A stretch of 6,518 nt of DNA from Oscillospiraceae bacterium. Its GTDB lineage: Bacteria; Bacillota; Clostridia; Oscillospirales; Oscillospiraceae. Positions 1-5,577 of this stretch are shown piece after piece; the stretch's first letter is position 1; every line of letters begins with the position of its first letter. Made by a program: the position numbers and the translations under genes. The DNA is taken from the NCBI GenBank assembly GCA_017521875.1, contig JAFXBH010000241.1, forward strand, positions 1 through 6,518, in the 5' to 3' direction. Under the pieces are notes generated by a model. That model ran no database searches. It saw only the letters and a program-made list of their open reading frames with translations, and was not told where the DNA came from.

Positions 1-443
1 AAATCAGTAGATAGGATAAATTCTTTCACCGCTGGAATCATATATGCTTCTTTATTGGTTTCTGTACCTACAACATACACAGAGTTCCCAGGATAATCCA
101 AAACACCGCTGATTTTTCCAATGGACTTTCCATTGTGGAACACTTCAACATCAATTAATTCCACAGCAAAAATAACCTCATCATCGATATCTTCACGGTA
201 TAACTGAATTGTTTTTCCACGCATTGCCTGCCCGGCCTCCATAGTGTCAATTCCGTGAAGCTTTACAAGATTACAGGATTTTTGCACGCGGCATGCGTCA
301 ATCTTATATTCAACACCATCAATGCGACAACGCTCAAACTCACAAAGCATATCGGGGCAATCCAACCATGGCATTACTTTCACTTCACCACGGATACCAT
401 GAGTCGTCACAATTTCTCCAGCGTCAATAAATTTTTGTTTCAT
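1..443 (-). CDS. rimM: Ribosome maturation factor RimM (3' end cut by window edge)
   Basis: RimM binds 30S subunits through S19 and helps mature the 16S rRNA 3' (head) domain; it is cytoplasmic. I translated this frame by hand: 147 residues are visible, open to the window edge, against a usual family length of about 165-175, so only the C-terminal end is missing. The N-terminal RimM barrel carries the family signature GEIVTTHGIRGEVKV at residues 9-23. The PRC-barrel domain follows, with VLDYPGNSVYVV (about 114-125) and MIPAVKEFI (about 135-143), the usual C-terminal signature. The ATG start is supported by a GGAGGG ribosome binding site at 449-454, five bases upstream. It is the fifth visible gene of the SRP/ribosome operon and starts 53 bases after khpA ends; a hairpin lies in that gap. 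trmD normally follows, beyond this edge. Confidence 0.95.
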   Translation of the reverse strand, partial: MKQKFIDAGEIVTTHGIRGEVKVMPWLDCPDMLCEFERCRIDGVEYKIDACRVQKSCNLVKLHGIDTMEAGQAMRGKTIQLYREDIDDEVIFAVELIDVEVFHNGKSIGKISGVLDYPGNSVYVVGTETNKEAYMIPAVKEFILSTD

Positions 444-465
444 TATTTCCCTCCAAAAACGGAAA

Positions 466-490
466 ATGCGTGGCGCCAAGCGTCACGCAT
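466..490 (-). terminator. Hairpin in the khpA-rimM gap, possible weak terminator or attenuator
   Basis: On the minus strand the bases just after the khpA stop form a stem of about ten base pairs (ATGCGTG.CG against CG.CACGCAT, with one A-C mismatch) around a five-base loop CTTGG. It is followed by TTTT, then CCG, then TTTTT, immediately before the rimM ribosome binding site. The broken U-tract and the mismatch make it a weak terminator candidate; it could instead be a processing or stability element. On the plus strand the mismatch becomes a G-U pair, but nothing there would use it. The structure is seen; the function is inferred. Confidence 0.4.
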
Positions 491-496
491 AAGCCG

Positions 497-727
497 TTAA
501 TCCACGATTTCCACCGTGACTTTTTCGCCGGTGCGCTGGGCAACGGTTTTCACAATGGTACGAATCTCCTTCGCGATCCGACCTTGGCGGCCGATCACCT
601 TACCCATGTCGCCAGAAGCAACATGAAGCTCCAGAACTTTACCTTCCTCATCAGAAACTTCGGTCACAGTAACTGCCTCAGGGTCGTCCACCAGATTCTT
701 TGCCATATACAGCAAAAGTTCTTTCAT
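497..727 (-). CDS. khpA: KH-domain RNA-binding protein KhpA (YlqC family)
   Basis: A 76-residue single type II KH domain protein, the usual full length for the family. The RNA-binding GxxG loop is visible as VIGRQGRIAKEIR at residues 44-56 (loop G46-R-Q-G49), followed by a helix and the closing strand KVTVEIVD. In Firmicutes KhpA pairs with KhpB (Jag/EloR) and acts as an RNA chaperone affecting cell elongation and division; that role is family knowledge. The ATG start has an AAGGAG site at 735-740, seven bases upstream. It lies 21 bases downstream of rpsP and upstream of rimM, the conserved position between S16 and RimM in Gram-positive bacteria. Nothing unusual is seen in the protein. Confidence 0.95.
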   Translation of the reverse strand: MKELLLYMAKNLVDDPEAVTVTEVSDEEGKVLELHVASGDMGKVIGRQGRIAKEIRTIVKTVAQRTGEKVTVEIVD

Positions 728-748
728 TGGAATACTCCTTAAGGGTAA

Positions 749-988
749 TTACAGAACACCAGCGTTCTTCAGCAGGCCGCGAACAGTGTCAGTGGGCTGT
801 GCGCCGTTCTTGATCCAAGCCTGTACCTTCTCAGCATCAACATTGATGGTAGCGGGATTGGTCAGAGGGTTGTAGGTACCGATCTCTTCGATGCAACGGC
901 CGTCACGGGGAGAACGTGCATCAGCAACAACGATACGATAGAAAGGAGCCTTCTTAGCACCCATTCTTCTCAGTCTGATTTTTACCAT
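749..988 (-). CDS. rpsP: 30S ribosomal protein S16
   Basis: S16 is a primary-tier small-subunit protein that binds 16S rRNA and is needed for 30S assembly. The 79-residue product begins [20 protein letters not shown], the S16 N-terminal signature, followed by [19 protein letters not shown] (about residues 23-41) and the typical acidic/basic tail ending in [11 protein letters not shown]. The frame is open five codons further upstream to a TTG (position 1003), but that TTG precedes and overlaps the GGAGGT ribosome binding site (996-1001). The ATG at 988, seven bases after that site, gives the canonical N-terminus, so I chose it. The gene sits between ffh and khpA, with a 72-base leader downstream of the ffh stop that holds a small hairpin. 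Confidence 0.97.
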   Translation of the reverse strand: MVKIRLRRMGAKKAPFYRIVVADARSPRDGRCIEEIGTYNPLTNPATINVDAEKVQAWIKNGAQPTDTVRGLLKNAGVL

Positions 989-1027
989 GGGATTCACCTC
1001 CAAAAATATTTCTAAAATAATCTATAT

Positions 1028-1050
1028 CGCAAAGCAATTTGCTTTCAGCG
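1028..1050 (-). other. Bulged hairpin in the ffh-rpsP gap
   Basis: In minus-strand RNA the gap between ffh and rpsP can fold as CGC-(UG bulge)-AAAGCA-loop AAU-UGCUUU-GCG: nine base pairs with a two-base bulge. It begins about ten bases after the ffh stop and ends about 27 bases before the rpsP ribosome binding site. No uninterrupted U-tract follows directly, so it is not a convincing terminator. It may be an mRNA processing or stabilising element that uncouples S16 output from Ffh output, or a translational control site. The pairing is seen; the role is inference. Confidence 0.35.
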
Positions 1051-1060
1051 AACCAATAAA

Positions 1061-2410
1061 TCAGAAGCCGGGGAACCCGCCGAAACCGCCGAATCGACCC
1101 ATCCGCTTCATTTTCTTTCCCGCTCCGGGACCGGAGAACTGCTTAATCATGGACTTCATTTGGTCAAAGGATTTCAGCAGTTTGTTCACATCTTCCACCC
1201 GTACACCAGCGCCGTTGGCAATCCGCTTCTTACGGCTGGCACCAATGATGTTGGGATTTTCCCGCTCCTTGGGGGTCATAGACAGGATAATGGCCTCGGT
1301 ACGACCCATGGCCTTTTCATCCAGTTGTACATTCTTAAGATTGGCACCGCCGGGCATCTGGGCAAGCAGATCCTGCATAGAACCCATGGATTTCAGTTGC
1401 ACCAGTTGGTCATAGAAATCTTGCAGGGTGAACTTGTTGGATTTTAGCCGCTCTTCCATTTCAGCGGCTTTCTTGGCATCGTAAGCCTGTTCAGCCTTCT
1501 CTATCAAGGAGAGCACATCACCCATACCTAGGATCCGGGAGGCCATTCTGTCGGGGTGGAACACTTCCACATCTTCCAGTTTTTCACCCATACCGGCAAA
1601 TTTAATAGGTTTACCGGTAATGGCGCGGACGGACAGGGCCGCACCGCCTCTGGCGTCACCGTCCAGTTTGGACAGCATAACAGAGTCAATATCCAGCCAC
1701 TCGTTAAAACTCTGGGCCGCATTCACCGCATCCTGACCGGTCATTGCATCAATCACCAGCATAATTTCGTCAGGCTTGACGGTGGCTTTGATGTTTTTCA
1801 GTTCATTCATCAGCGCTTCGTCCACATGGAGACGACCGGCAGTATCCAAAAATACCATATCGTGTCCCCGTTGACGCGCATACAGAACCGCATTTTTAGC
1901 AATCTGCACTGGGTCAGTCTGACCCTCTTCAAATACAGGAATACCCAGTTTTTCACCGCAGATCTTTAACTGTTGAATAGCCGCAGGACGGTAAATATCA
2001 CAGGCAACCAACAAGGGATTCTTCCCCTGCTTCTTCATCAGCCCCGCCAGTTTGGAACCGTTGGTGGTCTTACCTGCGCCCTGCAAACCTACCAGCATCA
2101 CAACGGTGGGGCCGTTGGGATTGGTGGTAATATGCTTTGCATCACTGCCCATCAAGGCGGTGAGTTCTTCATTGACGATCTTTACGATCATCTGGGCGGG
2201 ACTCAGCGCTTCCAGCACATCTGCGCCAACGCAGCGCTCAGTTACCGCTTTGATAAAATCTTTGACTACCTTATAACTGACATCCGCTTCCAGCAACGCC
2301 ATACGGATCTCACGCATAGCCTCTTTGACATCGGATTCCTTCAGGCGGCCTTTGCCTCTGAGTCTTTTGAAGGTAGCAGAGATTTTTTCGGTCAATCCTT
2401 CAAATGCCAT
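1061..2410 (-). CDS. ffh: Signal recognition particle protein Ffh (SRP54 GTPase)
   Basis: Ffh binds 4.5S/6S SRP RNA and signal sequences of nascent chains and delivers ribosomes to FtsY at the membrane. The 449-residue product has the full family layout: a helical N domain (about 1-90), a G domain (about 100-295) and a methionine-rich M domain (about 325-449). GTPase motifs are GLQGAGKTT (108-116), DIYRPAA (138-144), DTAGRLH (189-195), TGQDA (224-228) and SKLDGDARGG (247-256). The M-domain RNA-binding signature is NPNIIGASRKKRIANGAGV (385-403), and the protein ends in a Gly/Phe-rich tail. The P-loop continues TTNGSKLA where TTTxxKLA is more common, a mild variation. The ATG start has a GAGGAG site at 2417-2422 that lies in the last codons of ylxM; the ylxM stop is three bases before this start, so the two are probably translationally coupled. 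Confidence 0.98.
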   Translation of the reverse strand: MAFEGLTEKISATFKRLRGKGRLKESDVKEAMREIRMALLEADVSYKVVKDFIKAVTERCVGADVLEALSPAQMIVKIVNEELTALMGSDAKHITTNPNGPTVVMLVGLQGAGKTTNGSKLAGLMKKQGKNPLLVACDIYRPAAIQQLKICGEKLGIPVFEEGQTDPVQIAKNAVLYARQRGHDMVFLDTAGRLHVDEALMNELKNIKATVKPDEIMLVIDAMTGQDAVNAAQSFNEWLDIDSVMLSKLDGDARGGAALSVRAITGKPIKFAGMGEKLEDVEVFHPDRMASRILGMGDVLSLIEKAEQAYDAKKAAEMEERLKSNKFTLQDFYDQLVQLKSMGSMQDLLAQMPGGANLKNVQLDEKAMGRTEAIILSMTPKERENPNIIGASRKKRIANGAGVRVEDVNKLLKSFDQMKSMIKQFSGPGAGKKMKRMGRFGGFGGFPGF

Positions 2411-2413
2411 AGT

Positions 2414-2758
2414 TTACTCCTCAATGGAACTTGCCGCATTGGCAATCCTGTCAGCAACCTCCCGTACAAGGGGATCTGTATGGTTCTGCAGCGCAGTAAC
2501 CGATTGCAAAATGGTCTGCATCGCCTCACGGCTTTGCAGGTAGCGGCGTACACATCCGGTCTTGGCTTCCATCTTCTGCAGATGAGCCTCGGCGCGAATA
2601 ATATTATCGTGAACTCCCTGACGGCTGACGCCCAATTCTTCGGCAATCTCAGCAAGGGAAAGGTCTTGGTTGTATCGAAGGTCAAGGCACATCCGCTGGC
2701 GCTCGGTAAGCATATCGCCGTAATAGTCAAACAGAAAAAGCATTTCTACTGCATCCAT
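2414..2758 (-). CDS. ylxM: YlxM/p13 family SRP-associated HTH protein
   Basis: A 114-residue protein of the YlxM/p13 family, encoded next to ffh in most Firmicutes. It has a sigma-70 region 4-like helix-turn-helix: MLTERQRMCLDLRYNQDLSL leads into AEIAEELGVSRQGVHDNIIRAE at about residues 36-57. In streptococci YlxM associates with SRP components and modulates the pathway; a direct DNA-binding role is not established. The frame extends six codons upstream to a TTG at 2776, but the AGGAGG site (2766-2771) lies inside that extension, seven bases before the ATG at 2758, so I take the ATG. It is the first gene after a near-consensus promoter, with a leader of roughly 36 bases. In many Firmicutes ftsY precedes it; here an acetyltransferase-like gene does. 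Confidence 0.92.
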   Translation of the reverse strand: MDAVEMLFLFDYYGDMLTERQRMCLDLRYNQDLSLAEIAEELGVSRQGVHDNIIRAEAHLQKMEAKTGCVRRYLQSREAMQTILQSVTALQNHTDPLVREVADRIANAASSIEE

Positions 2759-2800
2759 CGGCGCGCCTCCTGTCAATCAGTTTTCCTTTACACCTAGCAC

Positions 2801-2829
2801 ATAATACACCATTGAAAGGCGGTTGTCAA
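2801..2829 (-). promoter_or_regulatory. SigmaA-type promoter of the ylxM-ffh-rpsP-khpA-rimM operon
   Basis: Read on the minus strand: -35 TTGACA (2824-2829, perfect consensus), a 17-base spacer and -10 TATTAT (2801-2806, five of six). The start of transcription would be near 2794, about 36 bases before the ylxM ATG. The -35 box contains the TGA stop of the upstream acetyltransferase gene. This is the strongest promoter match in the window, consistent with high expression of SRP and ribosomal protein genes. Confidence 0.85.
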
Positions 2830-3479
2830 GTATTTTTTCTTGTCAGCACATCGTACCAGGCAGAAATTTTCTTTGTTCTCACAAAACCCAGTTTTTCGTA
2901 GAGTTTTAAAGCCGGAAAATTGGTAGATGCCACCTCCAGAACAATTGTTTCCGAACAGAGACAGCCACAAAGCGTCAGCATCACTTCCCTACCTGCGCCG
3001 GGTCTAACAGATATTACAGATTCTACTGTATTTCCCCGGGCGATGCCGATTCCCAACATATCCTCGCCTCTGTGAACAAAGTATCCGCCGCCCTGTTGCA
3101 CCAACGCTTCCATATCTGTCTTTGTCATAACGGATGCATTGTCAATGGGACGCATTTTTTTATTGTAAATTTCTCTCCACTGCTCCGCAGTCTTTTCTGT
3201 CACCGGAGACAGTTCTGCATCGGTCTGCGGCAGGGTATCGCGAAGGGCAGACATTTGCCAGACTTCAACATGGGAAGCGTACTGTTGCAGCCCATTATGG
3301 CCGGTAGCGTAGATTTTCTCCGCGCCTGCCATTTTGCAGAAACTGATACATTCCTGTAAGAAATCCTCCAAATGGCCCGAATCCCGGATGGTAATATAGG
3401 CTACACCTGTATATGGTATCTCTTTCAGTCCTAGACTGGCCACACCGTATTCAGTTGCAAAAATCGGAATGTCCCGCAT
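2826..3479 (-). CDS. GNAT-like acetyltransferase, substrate unknown
   Basis: A 217-residue protein. The C-terminal half (about 130-210) looks like a GNAT N-acetyltransferase fold: GGYFVHRGEDMLGIGIARG (strands), a possible acetyl-CoA loop VRPGAGREVM (158-167), then the characteristic VLEVASTNFPALKLYEKLGFV (180-200). The loop is shorter than the usual R/QxxGxG/A, so catalytic competence is uncertain. The N-terminal half (about 5-75) ends in a strand-helix-strand segment (GHLEDFLQECISFCKMAGAEKIYATG) that resembles a second, degenerate GNAT-like half. The frame opens at a GTG at 3488, but that GTG overlaps the AGAGGTG binding site; the ATG at 3479 lies eight bases after GAGG and is my choice. It is transcribed toward ylxM with no terminator between them, so read-through into the SRP operon is possible. 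The substrate cannot be named from sequence. Confidence 0.78.
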   Translation of the reverse strand: MRDIPIFATEYGVASLGLKEIPYTGVAYITIRDSGHLEDFLQECISFCKMAGAEKIYATGHNGLQQYASHVEVWQMSALRDTLPQTDAELSPVTEKTAEQWREIYNKKMRPIDNASVMTKTDMEALVQQGGGYFVHRGEDMLGIGIARGNTVESVISVRPGAGREVMLTLCGCLCSETIVLEVASTNFPALKLYEKLGFVRTKKISAWYDVLTRKNT

Positions 3480-3499
3480 TTTGTTCACCTCTGTTCTTT

Positions 3500-3528
3500 A
3501 TGATAGCATATTGTCGTTTTTCTGTATA
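3500..3528 (-). promoter_or_regulatory. Probable promoter of the acetyltransferase-like gene
   Basis: Minus strand: -35 TATACA (3523-3528, four of six), a 17-base spacer and -10 TATCAT (3500-3505, five of six). The inferred start is near 3493, about 14 bases before the ATG at 3479, so the leader would be very short but still include the AGAGGTG site. The stretch 3480-3646 between the two divergent genes is strongly AT-rich and otherwise empty of genes. Confidence 0.5.
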
Positions 3529-3587
3529 GTAAATAATTGTTTTTTAAATAAAAATATGTATAAAACCTATATATTTACTAATTTCGC

Positions 3588-3615
3588 TTGATTTTATATA
3601 AATTTAATGTAAAAT
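3588..3615 (+). promoter_or_regulatory. Probable promoter of the 77-residue protein gene
   Basis: Plus strand: -35 TTGATT (3588-3593, four of six), a 16-base spacer and -10 TAAAAT (3610-3615, five of six), within AT-rich DNA that could act as an upstream element. The start would be near 3622, about 25 bases before the ATG and just ahead of the AGGAGG site. Because the region is so AT-rich, chance matches are likely and the assignment is moderate. Confidence 0.5.
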
Positions 3616-3646
3616 ATGTGAGAATACAGTTTAGGAGGATTCTATA

Positions 3647-3880
3647 ATGAAAAAGATTATTTGTAAGAAAGAATATGACACAGAAAACGCCACCTTGATC
3701 AAAAAGTATACATACAGTTATTTTGGTGATCCTGCAGGTTACGAAGAAACCCTGTATCAGACACCCGACGGATTTTACTTCGTATATGTATGCGGTGGTG
3801 AGGATTCTTTATATCCCGCAGAGAATATTACCCGCCTTGGAAAATCAAAAGCGGAACAGTGGCTGGAAAATCATAAATAA
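3647..3880 (+). CDS. Small conserved-type protein of unknown function (77 aa)
   Basis: A 77-residue, probably cytoplasmic protein with no signal peptide or membrane segment. It begins MKKIICKKEYDTENATLIKK and continues with an aromatic stretch (YTYSYFGDP, about 21-29), EETLYQTPDGFYFVYVCGGEDS (about 33-54) and a C-terminal helix KSKAEQWLENH (about 66-76). This resembles, from memory, a widespread family of small Firmicutes and Actinobacteria proteins starting like MKKIINGKKYDTETA with an EETLYxxxxGxYFLYxxGG core. That family is common in genomes and mobile elements and has no known function; I cannot verify the match here. The gene is convincing: AGGAGGA at 3633-3639 with good spacing, a promoter upstream and a strong terminator right after the stop make it a monocistronic unit. 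Confidence 0.82.
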   Translation: MKKIICKKEYDTENATLIKKYTYSYFGDPAGYEETLYQTPDGFYFVYVCGGEDSLYPAENITRLGKSKAEQWLENHK

Positions 3881-3888
3881 TTTCTCTT

Positions 3889-3915
3889 GGAGACTGAATT
3901 TTCAGTCTCCTTTTT
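3889..3915 (+). terminator. Intrinsic terminator after the small-protein gene
   Basis: A perfect inverted repeat, GGAGACTGAA (3889-3898) with TTCAGTCTCC (3901-3910), is followed by TTTTT (3911-3915). In RNA it would fold as a nine-base-pair stem with an AUUU loop. It starts eight bases after the stop of the small gene and insulates it from the zinc operon. The opposite strand lacks a U-tract, so it acts only rightward. Confidence 0.92.
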
Positions 3916-3926
3916 CTTGACATATG

Positions 3927-3935
3927 TGGTATGAT
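3927..3935 (+). promoter_or_regulatory. Candidate extended -10 promoter of the zinc uptake operon
   Basis: TGGTATGAT fits an extended -10 element (TGn followed by TATGAT, five of six). There is no good -35 at 16-18 bases because that position falls in the preceding terminator stem. A perfect TTGACA at 3917-3922 is only seven bases upstream, the wrong spacing for a -35. The predicted start is near 3942, only about eight bases before the first possible znuA ATG. No recognisable Zur, AdcR or MntR operator was found here. Confidence 0.4.
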
Positions 3936-3949
3936 ATAAATAGGAAATT

Positions 3950-4828
3950 ATGAAAACAAGTTGGTTGCTGATTATGAAAAAACTAACCGTTCTACTGATT
4001 TTGTTTGCAGTCATTTTATCCGGCTGCAGCAATCCTAAATCAAGCCAGATTGCCGCTACCACCCTTCCTGTTTATACCTTTATCACCGAACTTTGCGAAG
4101 GCACGGATATCTCCGTATCCCGGCTGGTAACGGAAAATATATCCTGTCTCCACGACTACACATTACAGGTGTCCCAAATGCGCGCTATCGAACAGGCAGA
4201 TGCGGTGGTCATGAATGGGGCTGATTTGGAAGAATTTTTAGAAGACGCCCTAAAAAACGCAAACCATATCATCGACGCGTCAGCGGATATTCCCCTCCGT
4301 TGCGGTCATCAACACGAAGGTCATGAACACAATCACGATCCCCATATTTGGCTGTCCACTGCAAACGCAAAGCAAATGTGTATGACTATTTGTGCAGAAC
4401 TTTCTTCCCTTTATCCCAAATACGCAAGTCAGTTCGAATCCAATCTGCAAGACCTTTTGAAACGACTGGACGATCTGCAAATCTATGGAGAAACCGCGCT
4501 GCAGAATGTATCTTGCCGGGAACTGATCACCTTTCATGACGGATTTTCTTACTTCGCAGAAAGTTTCGGTTTGGAGATCATAAAAGCCATCGAAGAAGAA
4601 TCCGGCAGTGAAGCATCTGCTATGGAATTGATTGAATTGATTGACCTGGTGGAAACACGAAACATCCCTGCCATCTTCACAGAAAAAAACGGTAGCACGG
4701 CTGCTGCGGAAATTGTTGCAAATGAAACAGGGGTTCAGGTTTTTGCCCTGGATATGGCCATCTCCGGAAATGACTATTTTGACGCTATGCGTCACAATGT
4801 GGATACCCTGAAGGAGGCATTGGAATGA
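3950..4828 (+). CDS. znuA: Zinc-type ABC transporter substrate-binding lipoprotein (ZnuA/AdcA-like)
   Basis: A cluster A-I metal receptor that captures zinc outside the membrane and hands it to ZnuB. Of 292 residues, the first 26 form a lipoprotein signal with lipobox LSGC (Cys26 would be lipidated). Probable ligands are His68 (CLHDY), His132 (DPHIWL), His196 (FHDGF) and an acidic residue near Asp268 (FALDM). A third His, in place of the Glu of manganese receptors such as PsaA, argues for zinc. A His-rich loop (GHQHEGHEHNHDPH, 119-132), usual in zinc receptors, precedes the second ligand. Two starts are possible. ATG 3950 has AGGAA just upstream; ATG 3974 gives the more standard signal peptide MKKLTVLLILFAVILSGC but lacks a clear binding site. 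It overlaps znuC by four bases (ATGA). Manganese specificity cannot be fully excluded. Confidence 0.92.
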   Translation: MKTSWLLIMKKLTVLLILFAVILSGCSNPKSSQIAATTLPVYTFITELCEGTDISVSRLVTENISCLHDYTLQVSQMRAIEQADAVVMNGADLEEFLEDALKNANHIIDASADIPLRCGHQHEGHEHNHDPHIWLSTANAKQMCMTICAELSSLYPKYASQFESNLQDLLKRLDDLQIYGETALQNVSCRELITFHDGFSYFAESFGLEIIKAIEEESGSEASAMELIELIDLVETRNIPAIFTEKNGSTAAAEIVANETGVQVFALDMAISGNDYFDAMRHNVDTLKEALE

Positions 4829-5577
4829 ATATGGGATTACACGGCGGCAGTTGCGGTCACGCCTGTTGTCTGCGGATTCAGGATCTGTCTGTTAAGATTG
4901 GCAATGATACCATCTTACAAGATATCAATTTGCATATTCACTGCGGTGAGATGGTTGCCCTGATTGGCCCAAATGGTGCGGGTAAAAGCACCTTGATTAA
5001 AACCATTTTAGGACAGCAACCTTATGAAGGCATTGTCACCTTCTCTGTACCCGGTCAAAGAAGCCGAAAGGCAAAAATCGGCTATGTGCCTCAGAGTCCA
5101 ACCTTTGATATCGGTGACTCTGTCAGTGTGGCAGACCTGTTTGCCTGTTGTATGAGCCGCCGCCCTGCCTTTTTGGGGCAATCTGCTGCTATGCGGGAAA
5201 AGATTATGGAATGTCTGGAACGGGTACGCAGTGAAAACTTGATTGACAAGCGGATCGGGGCTCTTTCCGGCGGTGAACTGCAAAGAGTGTTGCTGGCGCT
5301 GGCTTTGGAACCTCTGCCTAATATACTGATTCTGGACGAGCCTTTGTCCGGCGTAGATGTGGAAGGCATGGAAACCTTAATGGATATGCTGGATGAAATC
5401 CGCAAGACATACGATCTCTCTATCTTAATGATCACCCACGATTTCTCTATGCTGGCCCGTTATGCAGATCAGGTGGTTCTGATGGACCGTCAAATTGTCC
5501 GTCAGGGATCAGCGGCGGATGTCCTGGAATCCGAGGAATTCCGTCAGGTATTCCACCGCAAAGGGGGTACGCAATAA
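4825..5577 (+). CDS. znuC: Zinc-type ABC transporter ATP-binding protein
   Basis: The ATPase that powers metal import, working as a dimer on the cytoplasmic face of ZnuB. All ABC motifs are present in 250 residues: Walker A GPNGAGKS (48-55), Q-loop Gln90 (YVPQSPTFD), signature LSGGELQR (147-154), Walker B ILILDE (167-172), D-loop SGVD (175-178) and switch His205 (ITHDFS). The N-terminus is unusual: before the first ABC strand there is HGGSCGHACCLRI (6-18), with His6, Cys10, His12, Cys14 and Cys15, a possible metal-binding or sensing tail. The start overlaps the znuA stop as ATGA, with AAGGAGG at 4811-4817 inside znuA, so translation is coupled. It ends in TAATG shared with znuB. The family also handles manganese; zinc is inferred from the receptor. 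Confidence 0.95.
   Translation: MNMGLHGGSCGHACCLRIQDLSVKIGNDTILQDINLHIHCGEMVALIGPNGAGKSTLIKTILGQQPYEGIVTFSVPGQRSRKAKIGYVPQSPTFDIGDSVSVADLFACCMSRRPAFLGQSAAMREKIMECLERVRSENLIDKRIGALSGGELQRVLLALALEPLPNILILDEPLSGVDVEGMETLMDMLDEIRKTYDLSILMITHDFSMLARYADQVVLMDRQIVRQGSAADVLESEEFRQVFHRKGGTQ

Noticed and set aside
987..1415. Plus-strand open frame of 142 codons opposite the 3' part of ffh
   Set aside because: Low-complexity Pro/Ser-rich translation is the mirror of the Ffh M domain and its Gly/Phe tail; no promoter or real protein signature.
2392..2730. Minus-strand frame of 112 codons overlapping ylxM in another phase
   Set aside because: The ylxM frame has the HTH, the ribosome binding site and the promoter; this alternative is rich in Arg/Cys/Pro with no recognisable domain.
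1973..2797. Long plus-strand open frame (274 codons) opposite ffh and ylxM
   Set aside because: Antisense shadow of two strongly supported genes; it has no family-like motifs and would cross the ylxM promoter. The length is explained by codon bias on the coding strand.
3917..3922. Perfect TTGACA in front of znuA as a -35 box
   Set aside because: At 16-18 bases downstream the hexamers (AATAGG, ATAGGA, TAGGAA) are poor -10 elements, and the good TATGAT is only seven bases away. It may be part of an operator, but not a normal -35.
4309..4345. Repeated CA/CAT-rich stretch in znuA as a possible DNA repeat
   Set aside because: It encodes the His-rich metal-binding loop typical of zinc receptors, so the repetition is explained by the protein.
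4280..4795. Minus-strand open frame of 171 codons opposite znuA
   Set aside because: Antisense to a well-supported metal receptor gene, with no plausible ribosome binding site or domain.
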